Part shown: positions 21,986 to 33,155 of the stretch, one piece after another
How positions within the stretch are numbered: the first letter of the stretch is position 1
Layout: every line of letters begins with the position of its first letter
Source: Brienomyrus brachyistius
Lineage: Eukaryota; Chordata; Actinopteri; Osteoglossiformes; Mormyridae
Length of the DNA stretch: 64,000 nucleotides
Direction: 5' to 3'
Assembly (NCBI RefSeq): GCF_023856365.1
Contig: NC_064554.1
Span: forward strand, 620,001 to 684,000
Position numbers and translations under genes: made by a program
The notes under the pieces: generated by a model
Told to the model about the DNA's origin: nothing
The model's database searches: none
What the model saw: the letters and a program-made list of their open reading frames with translations, nothing else

Positions 21986-23920
21986 CTTCTTGGGATGGCT
22001 GCCGTTTTATGATGTCTGGGTGTTTGCCCTGGCTGGGGGTGGTGGGGGGGAGCTTGGGCGGGTGCTAACTGGTGGTTATGGGGCGTGGGGTCTGGAGTGC
22101 TGGTGGTGGCAGGGGCTGGCCCTGGGAGGGGCGGTTGACCTCTTTGGTGCAGGCCTCGGTACGGGGTCCGAGGCTGTGGCGCCCGGGGCCTGGCCATCTC
22201 TTCAGTGGGTGCCTCCCTGCGCCGGGGTGGCCTGTGCTTCCCCCGGGGTGCCGCCGAGGGGGGGGGGGGGGGGGGTGGCTTTTGGTGCTGGCGGTGCCCT
22301 GGAGGCCCCGGGTCCGCTCCTTCCCGCTCGGCAGGGGGGGCTGGGGTGCCTACTAAGGCAGCTGGTTAGCTGGCTCTCTTTTTCCAGGGGTTGAATAATC
22401 TGCCCCCTGGCCTTATGAATCCTAGCCCCTCTCCCCCCTCATTCACAACATGCCACGCACACATGTAGGACCTCTGGGGGGGGGGGGGGGGGGGCGTATG
22501 CCGTGCATACTACGGTGGGGAGGGCCATTTATGTGGCCTTACTCACTCTGTTGTGCGGCCTTCTGCCTCCCCCTGTTTTAATTGCACTTTAGTCATCACA
22601 TACCAGTATACACACGGGGCCTTGGGGGGCGGGGGCACTACTCAGAGGCTGGTGGTATCACTCGCCTCTGTGCTCCTGCCGCCCCCAAATTTTACTCACA
22701 TCATATATACTTGATGGGGAGGAGATGTGGAGGAGAGCTGTTCACAAGCAGCGCTCCTCTACGCTTCCCCCGTCAATTTTAAATTCATCTTAGTTTCTCA
22801 ACTGTCATACTCACCCCTACACTACATACAGTCTCATACATACAGTCTCATACATCACCACACGCCTTTCACACAGGTGCATGGGGGAGGAGAGTGGGAG
22901 GGTCTTCCTACTCCCCTGCTTCCTGCCAGGGGTGTGGGGGGGGCGCTATGTGAATGGGCCTATGTCTTTTTGTCTCTGTGTGTGGGTGTCTGTGTATGTT
23001 GTGGGGATGTGTGTATGGTGTATGTGCATGGCTGCGAGGTGTGTTTGTGGGGTGTCTGTGTGGATGGTGGCAGCCTGGGTCCGTGCTTGCTGCTCCGTCC
23101 TGGGTGCGGTTGGTCTCCTGGGCATGGTTGCTGGCCCCCTTCCTCTGGCTGGTGGCCCGGGGGGGGCTCGGGCCTCTCCAGCGTGGGTGAGGCTCTCTAC
23201 TGGGGGCTGGTCGGCCCCCGGCCGCCTGGGGTCCTAGGGGCCCTGGCCTTAGCTCATACGGGAGTGGCCACGCCCTCGCATTTGGGAACCCACCTCTGGT
23301 TCTTTGGGGCTCATGCCCTTTTGGCTGCGGGGGCTGCGTCTGGGACCTCCCTCCTCCCCCGGCTGGAGTGGAGGCATGGCTGTTATTGGGACGTGGGGCC
23401 CGGCTCTTCCATGCTCTTTGGGAGCTGCGGACGTCCTGGTCCTCCCGGGCCTGTCTCCGCCGACCTCTGGCTCTTGTGGGGTGTGGTTGCGGCCTCCCAC
23501 CCTTGCTATTTAGTCCATTTCATGTTGAAAACACACGCACACAACACAAGCACACAACACACGCACACAACACACGCATACTAGCCTGCATCTCGCCTAC
23601 ACAATTGAGCACACATGCACGTATACTTGCACGCATCCATCCAAGCACACACTAAGATTTTATATGCTTGTATAGTTGTGTTACTTTCTTCACTCTTTAA
23701 TTTTGTTTGTTCCTGAATTCATCCATTTCTGGATAATTTCACATTTCTGAATTTATCCACTCTTGACATGTTTCTCACTTACTCCTTTTTTCTTTTTCAT
23801 TCTTTTTTCCCTCCTAATCTGTCCCTCCTCTTCGGCCAGCTCACCCACTGCAAAATTTTGTATGTGTTAAAAATAAAATAAATAAACAAAATCAAATAAA
23901 ATAAAATTAAGAAATCGATT
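21986..23920 (+). other. L1/Tx1 LINE 3' UTR, G/T-rich
   Basis: About 1.9 kb of strongly G-rich then C/T-rich and AT-rich sequence after the last ORF2 piece. It includes pure G runs of about 18 (22258-22275) and 19 (22476-22494), CA-rich words at 23525-23650, and the element's A-rich tail near 23920. Open frames here result from composition. Runs this long could form G-quadruplexes. Confidence 0.65.
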
Positions 23921-24062
23921 AACATGAGGAGTCTATACAGAGTTTATAGAGCCCCTCATGGTAAAGCAAACATGTTTGGCAGAGCAGTGCATTCAGACCT
24001 TGATTCTGCTAAAGCTGCCGGACAGGACAAAGGCGAAAAAAAAGAAGAAGGTGGGGGTCAGT

Positions 24063-24232
24063 GCAGCAGTGGATAGTTCAGGTCCAGAAAGTAAAAATCC
24101 AGACCAAGATTTAGTTTCAACCAACCAGCTGAGTACTCTGTGTCTGTGGCACTTTACACAACTAGTTGTTTGAAACAAAATCCAGGACTGGATTTTTACT
24201 CTCTGGACCTAAACTATCCACTTCTGGATCAG
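24063..24232. mobile_element. hAT-type MITE copy
   Basis: About 170 bp with inverted arms ('gtccagaaagtaaaaatccag' type left, 'ggatttttactctctggacc' right), the same family as the better preserved copy at 28412-28574. The outer ends are 'cagtggatag' and 'ctatccacttctg'. Confidence 0.8.
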
Positions 24233-25000
24233 TGTCATTCTTAAAGTCGTGTTTCAACTTCTGGCAAAGTTCTCCCAGGAGCCCATCTCTGTTGTATGTA
24301 CAGTCGGCATGTAATTCATTCCTGCCCAGATCCCTGACAAACAGTTGGAGGCAGAATTACTTACTATCAGAGTATGTGAATTTATACACACACCAGCAGC
24401 TGTGACCAAATAAGATATTTCCTGTATACTGCTGCCACATAGTGGACACAAGGAAGACTGCAATCAATTCTAAAATCAGTCAGTCAACATGCTACCGCCA
24501 CAGACTATTACCGGGAAGTGATAAAACTTCAGGGAACAATATGAATATAAAAATACAGATGTAGTATATTGTATATTGTAGAAGTATATTGTGCAAAATG
24601 TATCTTCATCTTAACTACGCTGAATGGTGGAGTAAGAGAGAGTGAGAGCCTGTCCCAGAGTAAGTGATCCTCACCTGGAGGCCCATCAGTGAAGAAGAGG
24701 ATGAAGAGGAGCATCAGAGGAGCCTTAAGTGTGTATCGCTGACCTCAGATCTGTGGAGACTGACACTCACTTCCTGACTCTCCATAACTTCACTGCCTCC
24801 CTTTTTCTGGGTATTAAATGTTTAAAAATCATCCATCTATCTTTGATAAAAATAAACTGTTTGTGCACTGATACATTTTCTCTCTATTTCTTGTCTGTAA
24901 TAAGGAAAACAGTTTGATGCTGCTTTTGACCTGCTCTTACCAGGAATAAATATTTTGATTACATCTAGAATCTTATCATTTTAGAAACATGATTTCATAG
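24233..25000. other. no gene recognised
   Basis: AT-rich sequence with no family-like frame on either strand. Confidence 0.5.
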
Positions 25001-25745
25001 CACCGTTTTGGGTCGGTGGAGGGAGTACTTCGAAGACCTCCTCAATCCCACCGAGACGCCTTCCGATATGGAAGCAGAGTGTGGGGACTTGGGGGTGGAC
25101 TCGCCTATCTCGGGGGTGGAGGTCGCTGAGGTGGTCAAAAAGCTCCTCGGTGGCCGGGCCCCGGGGGTGTACGAGATTCGCCCAGAGTTCCTCAAGGCTC
25201 TGGATGCTGCGGGGCTGTCCTGGCTGACACGCATCTGCGGCATCGCGTGGACATCGGGGGCAGTGCCTCTGGATTGGCAGACCAGGGTGGTGGTCCCCCC
25301 CTTTAAGAAGGGGGACCGGAGGGTGTGCTCCAACTACAGGGGAATCACACTCCTCAGCCTCCCTGGCAAGGTCTATTCGGGGGTCCTGGAAAGGAGGGTC
25401 CGCCGGATTGTCGAACCTCGGATTCAGGAGGAGCAGTGTGGTTTTCGTCCTGGCCGTGGAACAGTGGACCAGCTCTATACTCTCAGCAGGGTTCTGGAGG
25501 GTTCATGGGAGTTTGCCCGACCAGTCTACATGTGTTTTGTGGACTTGGAGAAGGCATTCGACCGTGTCCCTCGGGGGGTCCTGTGGGGAGTGCTCCGGGA
25601 GTATGGGGTACCGGGCTCCCTTTTAAGGGCGGTTCGGTCCCTGTATGACCGGTGCCAGAGTTTGGTCCGCATGGGCGGCAATAAGTCGGACTCGTTTCCG
25701 GTGAGGGTCCGTCAGGGCTGCCCTTTGTCACCGATTGTGTCTGTA
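25001..25745 (+). pseudogene. non-LTR retrotransposon RT fragment (I/Nimb-like)
   Basis: An almost clean frame of about 246 codons (first ATG 25008) reads '..WREYFEDLLNP', 'PPFKKGDRR', 'CSNYRGITLLS', 'CGFRPGRGTVDQLYTL', 'FVDLEKAFDRVPR' and 'VRQGCPLSPI'. These are RT fingers and palm motifs up to just before the catalytic DD block, where the copy stops at 25743-25745. Both ends are truncated, so no endonuclease, YxDD motif or tail is present. Motif wording fits the I/Nimb-type LINEs abundant in fish; the fragment at 40296-40600 may be the 3' end of the same family. Confidence 0.8.
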
Positions 25746-26999
25746 TGAAGGTGTCTGTATGACAGGGGTGGGGGTGTCCTGGGGGGAGGGGGGCAAAGTC
25801 AGGTGATTCACTTCATCTGGGTCTTATCAGCAGTCCTGTCAGACTGAGTGCTGTTTGTCTTTCTCTCAGCACCACAATGGTGTTTCACACATAATGGGGT
25901 CCGTGGGCGTCCTCAGTCATATTCAGGCTTTCAAAGCTCATCAATCATAAAAAGTCACATGGATCTGACACTCTGACACTGTTATATTCATTTGTTTAAA
26001 TTCAATGAAAATACTATATATTACAGCTAGTTGGTGGATCCGTCTGCTCTTTATCTGCTCCTCACTGGCATACCTGGGTCTCTCTACAGTGCTTCCCTGA
26101 AGCATCAGAACCATTTATAAGGGAATCTATGTGTGGCTCCCCTCTAGTGGATAAACAAAATTCAGCTACTTACATAGCTTGACTGTATTTCCCTCCTAGT
26201 TTAGTTTAGTTCCTAATTTAATCTATCTGATGAAGCTGAAGGCAGAGCTGGAAATTAGTTTAGTCATGACTTCAGACAAGGGATTCTGTACAATCAGAGA
26301 TGGAGCTGCTGGTTGGGCTGGTCATCTTTTTCTGATGTAGCTCTGGATGTAAAGTTACAAACTGCTTAATATGTATCAATCTGTTTTATAATGTTCACAC
26401 AAAAAAGTGCTTTTAATGTGTTTGCACCTTGTTTCTCCCACAATGTGTATTTGATTCCTTCTTGACTTGGAGGTAAAGAGATTTAACTGGATGGATTTTA
26501 CTTTTGTGAAGCACTATAGTCCAAAGCTGAACTGATTATTCAAAGCTTTCTGGTTTTTAAGTAAAACTACTTCATTTAAATTATTTGTAACCCACTTTGC
26601 GCCTTTCTAGACTCAACAAAGCATCATTGCCAACAAAATATGTTACAATTAAATCAGGTAAAGAAGTTTCATTTGGAATTTATTGATCCAGGTTTTCAGA
26701 ACCACGGACAGCAACTAGATTTACTGTCATTTAATGGGATTGAAAGCAGAATACACAGAGATGTTTTCATTTGATGTTGTCTTTCTTTTTACTTTTGATA
26801 TGCCGTCTTCCTCCTTAGCTGATATGTGAGGTTGCTGTCAGCTGAGACAAGCTGGTGTGATTTTACGCAGAGTGATAAGTGGGCGGTCCTGATTTAATGC
26901 GTACATCACCCTCTAAAACAGTCCCTGATTGGTATCTCTGTCTAATTTTCTGGACACTTAATTCGTTTACCTGATATTTTGCACTAGACAACACAACAC
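25746..26999. other. no gene recognised
   Basis: AT-rich, with no long frame and no inverted or direct repeat detected by eye. Confidence 0.5.
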
Positions 27000-27649
27000 A
27001 TTCACATTCATCACAACCAGGGTATTTACACGCTTCACACATTCACACAATTTCCTCCGGCAGGACACGAATCACTGCGCGGCAGCTACTATTCATTCAC
27101 TTCCCTGGCAGGACTCAGTCCGCTACCAGGCTGCCCCCGGCAGAGCCGTGTTAGCTGCCCGACGGGACAGTTTCCATACACAACCTTATTTATACTTAGG
27201 TGGGGCAAATGCCAACCAACCCACTTGTTTTCACTCCCTCGTGAAAACCCTTTCACTTCCCTTTGAAAGACCTATGTCTCTGCAGACACCTTAATTTGCT
27301 TCCTTGCAAATACCTGTATTCACCTTCTTGTGAATACGAGGATCCTCCCGTGGATCGCAATCCACTAGCGCTTTTCCCAAAGTTTGTCAAACAGCACATA
27401 TAGATACTATACAAACTTAAACATAGACTTGTGATTTAAAAAATCAATTTACAATTTTTTTTTCTCTTCAATTTTGGTCCATTGATCGGATTGGGATGTC
27501 CAGGCGTCCGTCCGACGAGGATGAGATGCTGAGCCGGATCGAGTAACCTTTTTCCTCGCTCCTTGGCTGGCAGTGACGTCTCACCGCTCCCTTCTAACAG
27601 GACACCTCGTTCCTCGCCGTCCGTGCGCTCTGGCTGCTCCCTTTCTCCG
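27000..27649 (-). other. retroviral 5' leader region
   Basis: On the minus strand this follows the primer-binding site at 27650-27667, where leader and gag start would be expected. No gag frame was found, so the provirus is deleted or decayed after its leader. Confidence 0.4.
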
Positions 27650-27667
27650 ATCCCGGACGAGCCCCCA
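27650..27667 (-). promoter_or_regulatory. retroviral primer-binding site, tRNA-Pro
   Basis: The minus strand reads TGGGGGCTCGTCCGGGAT, an exact 18-nt tRNA-Pro primer-binding site as used by gammaretrovirus-like elements. It is preceded, after four bases, by an LTR end ('..ttccaca'). Confidence 0.92.
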
Positions 27668-27671
27668 AATC

Positions 27672-28010
27672 TGTGGAAGAAATTTCTCGAAGTCCGACGT
27701 TTAAGTGTTTGACAGAACTTTATTATTCGATGAGCTCAAAGGGAACAGACACTCAGCAATCATGCGTCTGAAATCGAGGACAAGTCGGATATCTGGACGT
27801 TCCAGTTACTTCTGCCTTTCAAGGTCCAGGCAGCAAAAGGAAAGATTACTGATTATGCTAATCAAGAATTTTCTATCACACTATCCTTATATAAGGGACT
27901 TTGGCTTGGATTTAATTTATCAGGACACTGTTGATTTAAGGACTTCAAGACACTGTAAAAACAGCGGACAGATACCTGTCCACAGTGCGTTTCTGCTGAT
28001 ATCTTTCAGG
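27672..28010 (-). mobile_element. endogenous retrovirus 5' LTR (U3-R-U5), outer border unknown
   Basis: On the minus strand the order is TATA-like 'cttatataagg' (27886-27897), an AATAAA signal (27719-27724), a short U5 and the terminal CA next to the primer site. This is a complete retroviral promoter and polyadenylation layout. The outer U3 border could not be placed; 28010 is a minimum. No matching 3' LTR is in the window. Confidence 0.75.
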
Positions 28011-28411
28011 TAAGAGCAGTGCTGATAAATGTCATCAATGAGGTAATCTTTCAAATATGGCAGTTTAAAAAATTTCCTGATATATCATGAACATTGGCTT
28101 ATCAATAGTCTAAATTGAAATAATTTCTGACATAGGTTTGTTTGATGTTTAATTTTGAGTATTCCATTGGGCTGTGCAAATTAAGTATTTAATTTATAGG
28201 CACTGACAAGTATTGATTTAACAAATATGTAACCTTTCTACAAAATGAACACTTGTTTGCTAGTTTGAAAATAACAGAATAAACACTGAATATTTTGTAG
28301 TTTCATTTAAAAGCACCAACATTTAAACACGGTGAAATCTTTCTTTTCCAGAGTTACAATAAAAGCAAATCTGCTGAGACTGCGACTCTGTTCTCAAAAC
28401 TGTAAGTTCAT

Positions 28412-28574
28412 CAGAGGTGGAGAATTCCAGTCCACAGGGAACAAATCCAGACCAAGATTTTGTTTCAACCAACCAATAGTATAACAAGTCACATTCACAG
28501 AGCACTCAACTGGTTGGTTAAAACAAAATCTTGGTCTAGATTTGTACTCTCTGGACCTAAAATCTCCACCTCTG
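28412..28574. mobile_element. 163-bp hAT-type MITE with 8-bp target duplication
   Basis: The termini are 'cagaggtggaga' and 'tctccacctctg', with inverted arms reaching inward ('aaatccagaccaagattttg' and its complement). 'aagttcat' is duplicated at 28404-28411 and 28575-28582. The CAG start and 8-bp duplication are standard hAT features. It has no coding capacity. Confidence 0.93.
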
Positions 28575-28582
28575 AAGTTCAT

Positions 28583-29884
28583 ATGCAAAATAAGCCCACT
28601 ATTTCACTAAAGCTTCAGGAAAGTCTGTTCAATATAGTACTGTGTTCAAAACCAAATATACAAAAAGACATTTTGAAAGCAAATCCAAACACAAGTGGAC
28701 ACATACACCGGTTCACCCTACGCCATTTCCACACTAATGAATTTACAGCACCACTGGGTAGGAATAAGGCTTGATGCGATAAACCACCTATAACATTATA
28801 TAACACAGACCTGCTCAAAGAGAAGAGGCGGAAAGCATCAAGGGAAAGCTTTCAGAGTGAAGGAACCAAACTGGGCAGGGAATATTGCCCCTCCCCCTGC
28901 TTCCCGTGGGCCATAGATATGGGGGCTGAACTCATATACCTGATGTCAGTGACATGCTGAGAAAAGTTCTGTTGGGCTAAAGAGACGGGAATATGGAGGC
29001 TCATGGACTCAGTTCTTAATTAGATTGGCTCACTGGAGCGTCCCGAGGCCCCACGTGACACAGGGTATTTATGTTCCGGCCTTACCTTCTTGCGTGACGC
29101 AGCAAGGAACACCTTCCTGCTCACTGATGGATGTTTCCTGCGCTGAACAGGGTCATGAGCGACATCTCAGAGGCCAGCTACACACCAGCCACAAATCAAA
29201 CCCAGCTACATCAAGGAGAACTGCATTTAAGTGAGACCTTGTCTATAGTTCACATAGTGTCTGAAAAACAAAATGGCATGGAACCTCTAAGTTAACAGTG
29301 AAGGACATTAAAATGCTGTATTCCTCAACCAGCCTGATAAATTTCTGCTCAAAGCACTGACAGCAATGAGTTACACTTCCCGCACTGTGCCTTTGCTAAT
29401 TCGCACTGATGAGATAGATGCATGACCTTGTACTTTTAAGCCATATAGACAATAGTCCAAAGTAAGTTTCTTAGAAGACTTTCTCAGTAGTTTTTGATTG
29501 CACAGGCAAAATTGTCAAACACTGACACTTATTTACAAAACTGCAGATGCACAATGAAGAATTAACAACTGGGTACAAAAGAAATGCTTTAACTGTCCTG
29601 TAAAATACACCTCAACAGCATGCACACTTATGCGCCAACAGGCCAATCAAACCAATATTTGCACAGCTGTGATAATGTACAAAGTGCAATCAGCAGAAGT
29701 CCTGTACAATATTTTCATACATGGAAGATGTTGGCACAGTCTAGACACACAAATCATATAAAATAAAAACAAACTAAACACAACAAATAAGGAATAAAAA
29801 AGCAATGTATACTCATGGTATGCTTATATTTTACACAAAATTGCTCTGAGGGCAGAACAAAACATAATTGGCTCAGAGAGATTA
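28583..29884. other. no gene recognised
   Basis: No frame or repeat structure stands out. Confidence 0.5.
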
Positions 29885-29994
29885 CCAATCAGATTGTAGA
29901 GGGCGTGGGTCCAAGCAACTAGTAGAGGCAGGACCAAGACATCTGATTGGTCCTGCCTTGTCTAGTTGCTTGGACGCACCTCCTCCTGCAATCT
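29885..29994. repeat. imperfect palindrome, possible foldback MITE
   Basis: 29891-29936 and 29948-29994 are reverse complements with few mismatches ('ggtccaagcaactag' against 'ctagttgcttgga'), around a loop of about 11 bases. 'ccaatcagat' at 29885 recurs inverted at 29941-29950. No target duplication was recognised. Confidence 0.75.
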
Positions 29995-31032
29995 CCAGTC
30001 ACCCCAGGAAACTGATCTTACCGACCATGTAATCAGATAGAGGCGGTTGTCTGCCTTTCTTGGGCTGTAGATTGCCTGTATTTCACTCCTTATTCTGGGA
30101 ATGAACAGAGAAGACGCATATTTCTCCGTCTCTAAGAATAATAATGTCCAGTCACATGCTTTAAGCACAGGTTGTCCAAAGAAATCAAGGCCTGCTCTTC
30201 TGAACTTCTGTAGAAATCCAATTGAGAAACTATTTGATGAAGACGAAGGGAAATGTGAAAAGTCTATAAGCAGTTCAATGTATCCCTAGAAATGCAGGTA
30301 TCCCCAGGAGTAAGATATCAAACCAGATATGGACTACATTGGCTGACACGTTCAGTGACACGTCAGCATCATAATGCCTACTGAGGACAAGAATATAAAC
30401 GATAGAAATCACTGTTCACCTCACTGTGTTATGCTTTTTTGCTTTGTCTGGTGTACGGTACGGCGAGTGTCGAGTCTAGCAGATATGTACTAGTGGGCAG
30501 TCACTGGAACACTCCGTAGCGTCCGTCGAGTGTACATGCCTCCGAGCAGGGTGCTCAGCAGGAGCTCACAGCAGCAGCTTGATTTTGGGTTTCGATCAGA
30601 CTCCCTGGGTAGAAAATGCTGTTAGCACACTAACAGCACATATAACCAGCGTGCAAAAGCCCTCAGGGTGTGGGATGAAATTATTACTTCGGGGAACAAA
30701 TTTAATAAGGTCACTTTAAAGATAAAATTACATAACAGAAATATAATTCTGAGGCAAATGTCTATTATATCTCCATATGTGTTTGAAATTGTTAGATGCC
30801 TTTCAATAAACCATTTCATTAAACAACCTTGTAAATGATTTAAAAGCAGCAGCATCCATCTTCATTATTTCACCAGCATAAACCTACCAATTTTCACCTT
30901 TCATGATGCAGTATTTGGGATATGAAGGTTTTGGGGGTGTGAATGTAGCATTCTGAAACAGACTCCATTTGAAAACTGGTCTCAGGCTCAAACATGCAGC
31001 CATAACATAAAATAAATACATATAAACAATAC
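29995..31032. other. no gene recognised
   Basis: AT-rich with scattered short frames of no recognisable family. Confidence 0.5.
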
Positions 31033-31440
31033 ACAGCTCTGTAAAAAATTAAGAGACCACTCTATATACTTTTTTAAAATCTGCATTGTTAAATTCTGGT
31101 TTAATCCTGGTTCTGCTGGCAGAAGGCTACACTGTGAGGCAGGCTGCTTCCATGCTCATGAGTTTCTAAGACCGCAGTACACAAGAACAGGGTGAAGAAG
31201 CAGGAGACACTGGGAAAAACCAAAAACCAGCCAGGTAGAGGGCAGAAGCAACCTTCTAATGCCAGAGATGATCATCAACTTATCCGTCAGTGTCTAACAA
31301 ATCGGAGGATGACCTCAAGTGACCTTCAAAAGTTATAGAAAACATTAAGTGTGAAGTGTACTGGTAGGACAGGCTCCTAGAAGCAGCGGTGAAGACCCAT
31401 AAAGCAAGGAAGAAGCCCTTCATCAATGAGAAGCAGGGAA
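31033..31440 (+). mobile_element. Tc1/mariner-type transposon relic
   Basis: It starts with 'acagctctgtaaaaaattaa' and 'gagaccac', the terminal repeat of a widespread Tc1/mariner group. A broken frame follows with a helix-turn-helix-like 'EGYTVRQAASMLMSF' near 31105. Stops are frequent and no DDE region or right terminus is seen. Confidence 0.6.
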
Positions 31441-33155
31441 GAGCCAGGCTGGAGTTTGCAAAAAAGTTTGTATTTTACACAGGCTCATACCCATAACCCA
31501 TAAACTGAGAAATAAGTGAAACTGAAAAATTTGATGCGGTGTGGGAAAGGGGGGCCACACTCCCCTGGGAAACTGTAAGGGGTTGCTGCAGGAGGGTAGT
31601 ACTCGCTGTGGGATATCAGTCACGATTCAGGATAGACAAGATTCGGGGGGGTGGGCTGTTGACCGCATTTCACCAGATACACGTTCTCAATCAGGAGGGG
31701 GGAGCAATTAGTTGTACTCTGGCTTATCTTACTTGAGGTCAGTTGGATGCACACTCAGACGAAGTGGGTTGGTAAGTAAGTTTGTATTTATGTATGGTTC
31801 TATAACAAATAAACAGGAAAAACAAATTACCATAGTGCTTACAATGGTTATTACCATAATAAACTAACATAATGCATAATTGTACCATATCGCCTTAACA
31901 TTGATAAGTTCGGCTATACCCACAACAATACATTACATTAGCAGCAATTCGTATTAGAGGGAATGATTGGACGGGAAATAAACACAAATATCTTTCCGAG
32001 GTATACAACTGAACACTCGTCAGCGATAATTATAACAGTACGCCAGCTAGGTCACGTTAACCTAGCCGCGCAATTAAGTAAACTAAATTAGTACAGCGTC
32101 ACTTATGACTTGTAATCAATAAACTTAGTACTTACATTCGTCAGTGACGCACACATAAAAACCAGGGACTGTATTTACTGCGAGGAACAACTAAACTAGC
32201 TATACATAAACTGCAGCTCACCGACGTGCTACCTATTCAGCCCTTCAGGCTCTCCCGCGCGCTCTCGTCTCGCATGCACCCACAGTCCTTTGCAAGCATC
32301 GGTGTTCCTTAAAGCTACAAGAGCCTTTCTAACATGCGAAGATGGGATTCAGAGGGTGAATGTTTTATCTCACCTCCATTAAACGTACCCAAACACTGAT
32401 ACCCAACCCCATACCCCTCCTTGCTGTGACCCATCACCTGGCGGCTGGTTCTTTGGTTAAAAACTGGCCTCCACTACCATTGCTAATTAGAATCATCTCA
32501 CTTATATAAAAGTTTTGAAGAGCCAACAGGATTCGAAGCCTCTTACATCTCAGGATGAATCGGAAGTCATCGGTCACGTGATATTGCATAAACTTAGCCC
32601 CGATTCCCAGCTTGAAGTCGCTGTGCCACACTTTGAGGATCAGAATCTGGGTATTAACTGTCTCATCACTGAGTTCAGCAGCTTTCACGATACAGCACAG
32701 CATGGCCACGGTCAGAAAATGTGAGCCTGTCCTCCTGAGTAAAGTAAAGCTCACTACGCTCTGTGAGCACAGGAACGGCCCGGCAATGTTTGGTAGGTTT
32801 CTGCATTGTTTGCAAGTACAGAATATTATCTGCGCGTAAACTAATTAAGGTAAATATGGAAATTCATACAATATATGCTGCAGAATATGAGCTGAATGAA
32901 GCATATTAAAAATGCAAAGAATTAAAAAAATTGAACCACTGACCAAATATGGCACCTACGGTTGTTTTTCAAATAGAATTCTAGAACAGAATGTTACCGT
33001 GACAACTCTGATGTCATCATTCTGAAGGTATAAATTGAGCTGTAGGCACTAATACCACTTCAAAAGAAATCAGACATTGACCGTGCTGCATCTCAATATG
33101 AAGTGGTGTTTTCTCAACTGTATTAGGCCGCCAGCGGTACCAAACGACGCTGGGG
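31441..33155. other. no certain gene; two shared dispersed repeats
   Basis: 32370-32473 is nearly identical to 42057-42165, and 32270-32340 matches 48975-49045 in inverse orientation ('gcaaaggactgtgggtgca'). A minus-strand frame of 106 codons at 32754-32434 begins with a hydrophobic stretch but matches nothing I know. Confidence 0.45.
32370..32473 (+). repeat. dispersed repeat, copy 1
   Basis: About 105 bp ('ctcacctccattaaacgtac' to 'ttctttggttaaaaactggc') that recur at 42057-42165 with a few differences. No internal structure was recognised. Confidence 0.85.

Larger units (their letters stand above)
18366..23920 (+). mobile_element. L1/Tx1-group LINE, nearly full length but rearranged
   Basis: Order on the plus strand: a GC-rich leader (about 18366-18731) with 'gcggcggccattttac', ORF1 in two pieces, reverse transcriptase without the endonuclease, the ORF2 C-terminus, a roughly 1.9-kb G/T-rich 3' UTR, and an A-rich end at about 23850-23920 ('gttaaaaataaaataaataa'). 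The copy cannot be active. ORF1 is interrupted, the AP-endonuclease part of ORF2 is missing, and a SINE splits the RT. Confidence 0.8.

Noticed and set aside
22072..23584. Several long plus-strand frames, one of 285 codons
   Set aside because: They lie in the G/T-rich 3' UTR of the L1/Tx1 LINE and are open because of composition.
32434..32754. 106-codon minus-strand frame with hydrophobic start
   Set aside because: No recognisable family, and its end overlaps a dispersed repeat.
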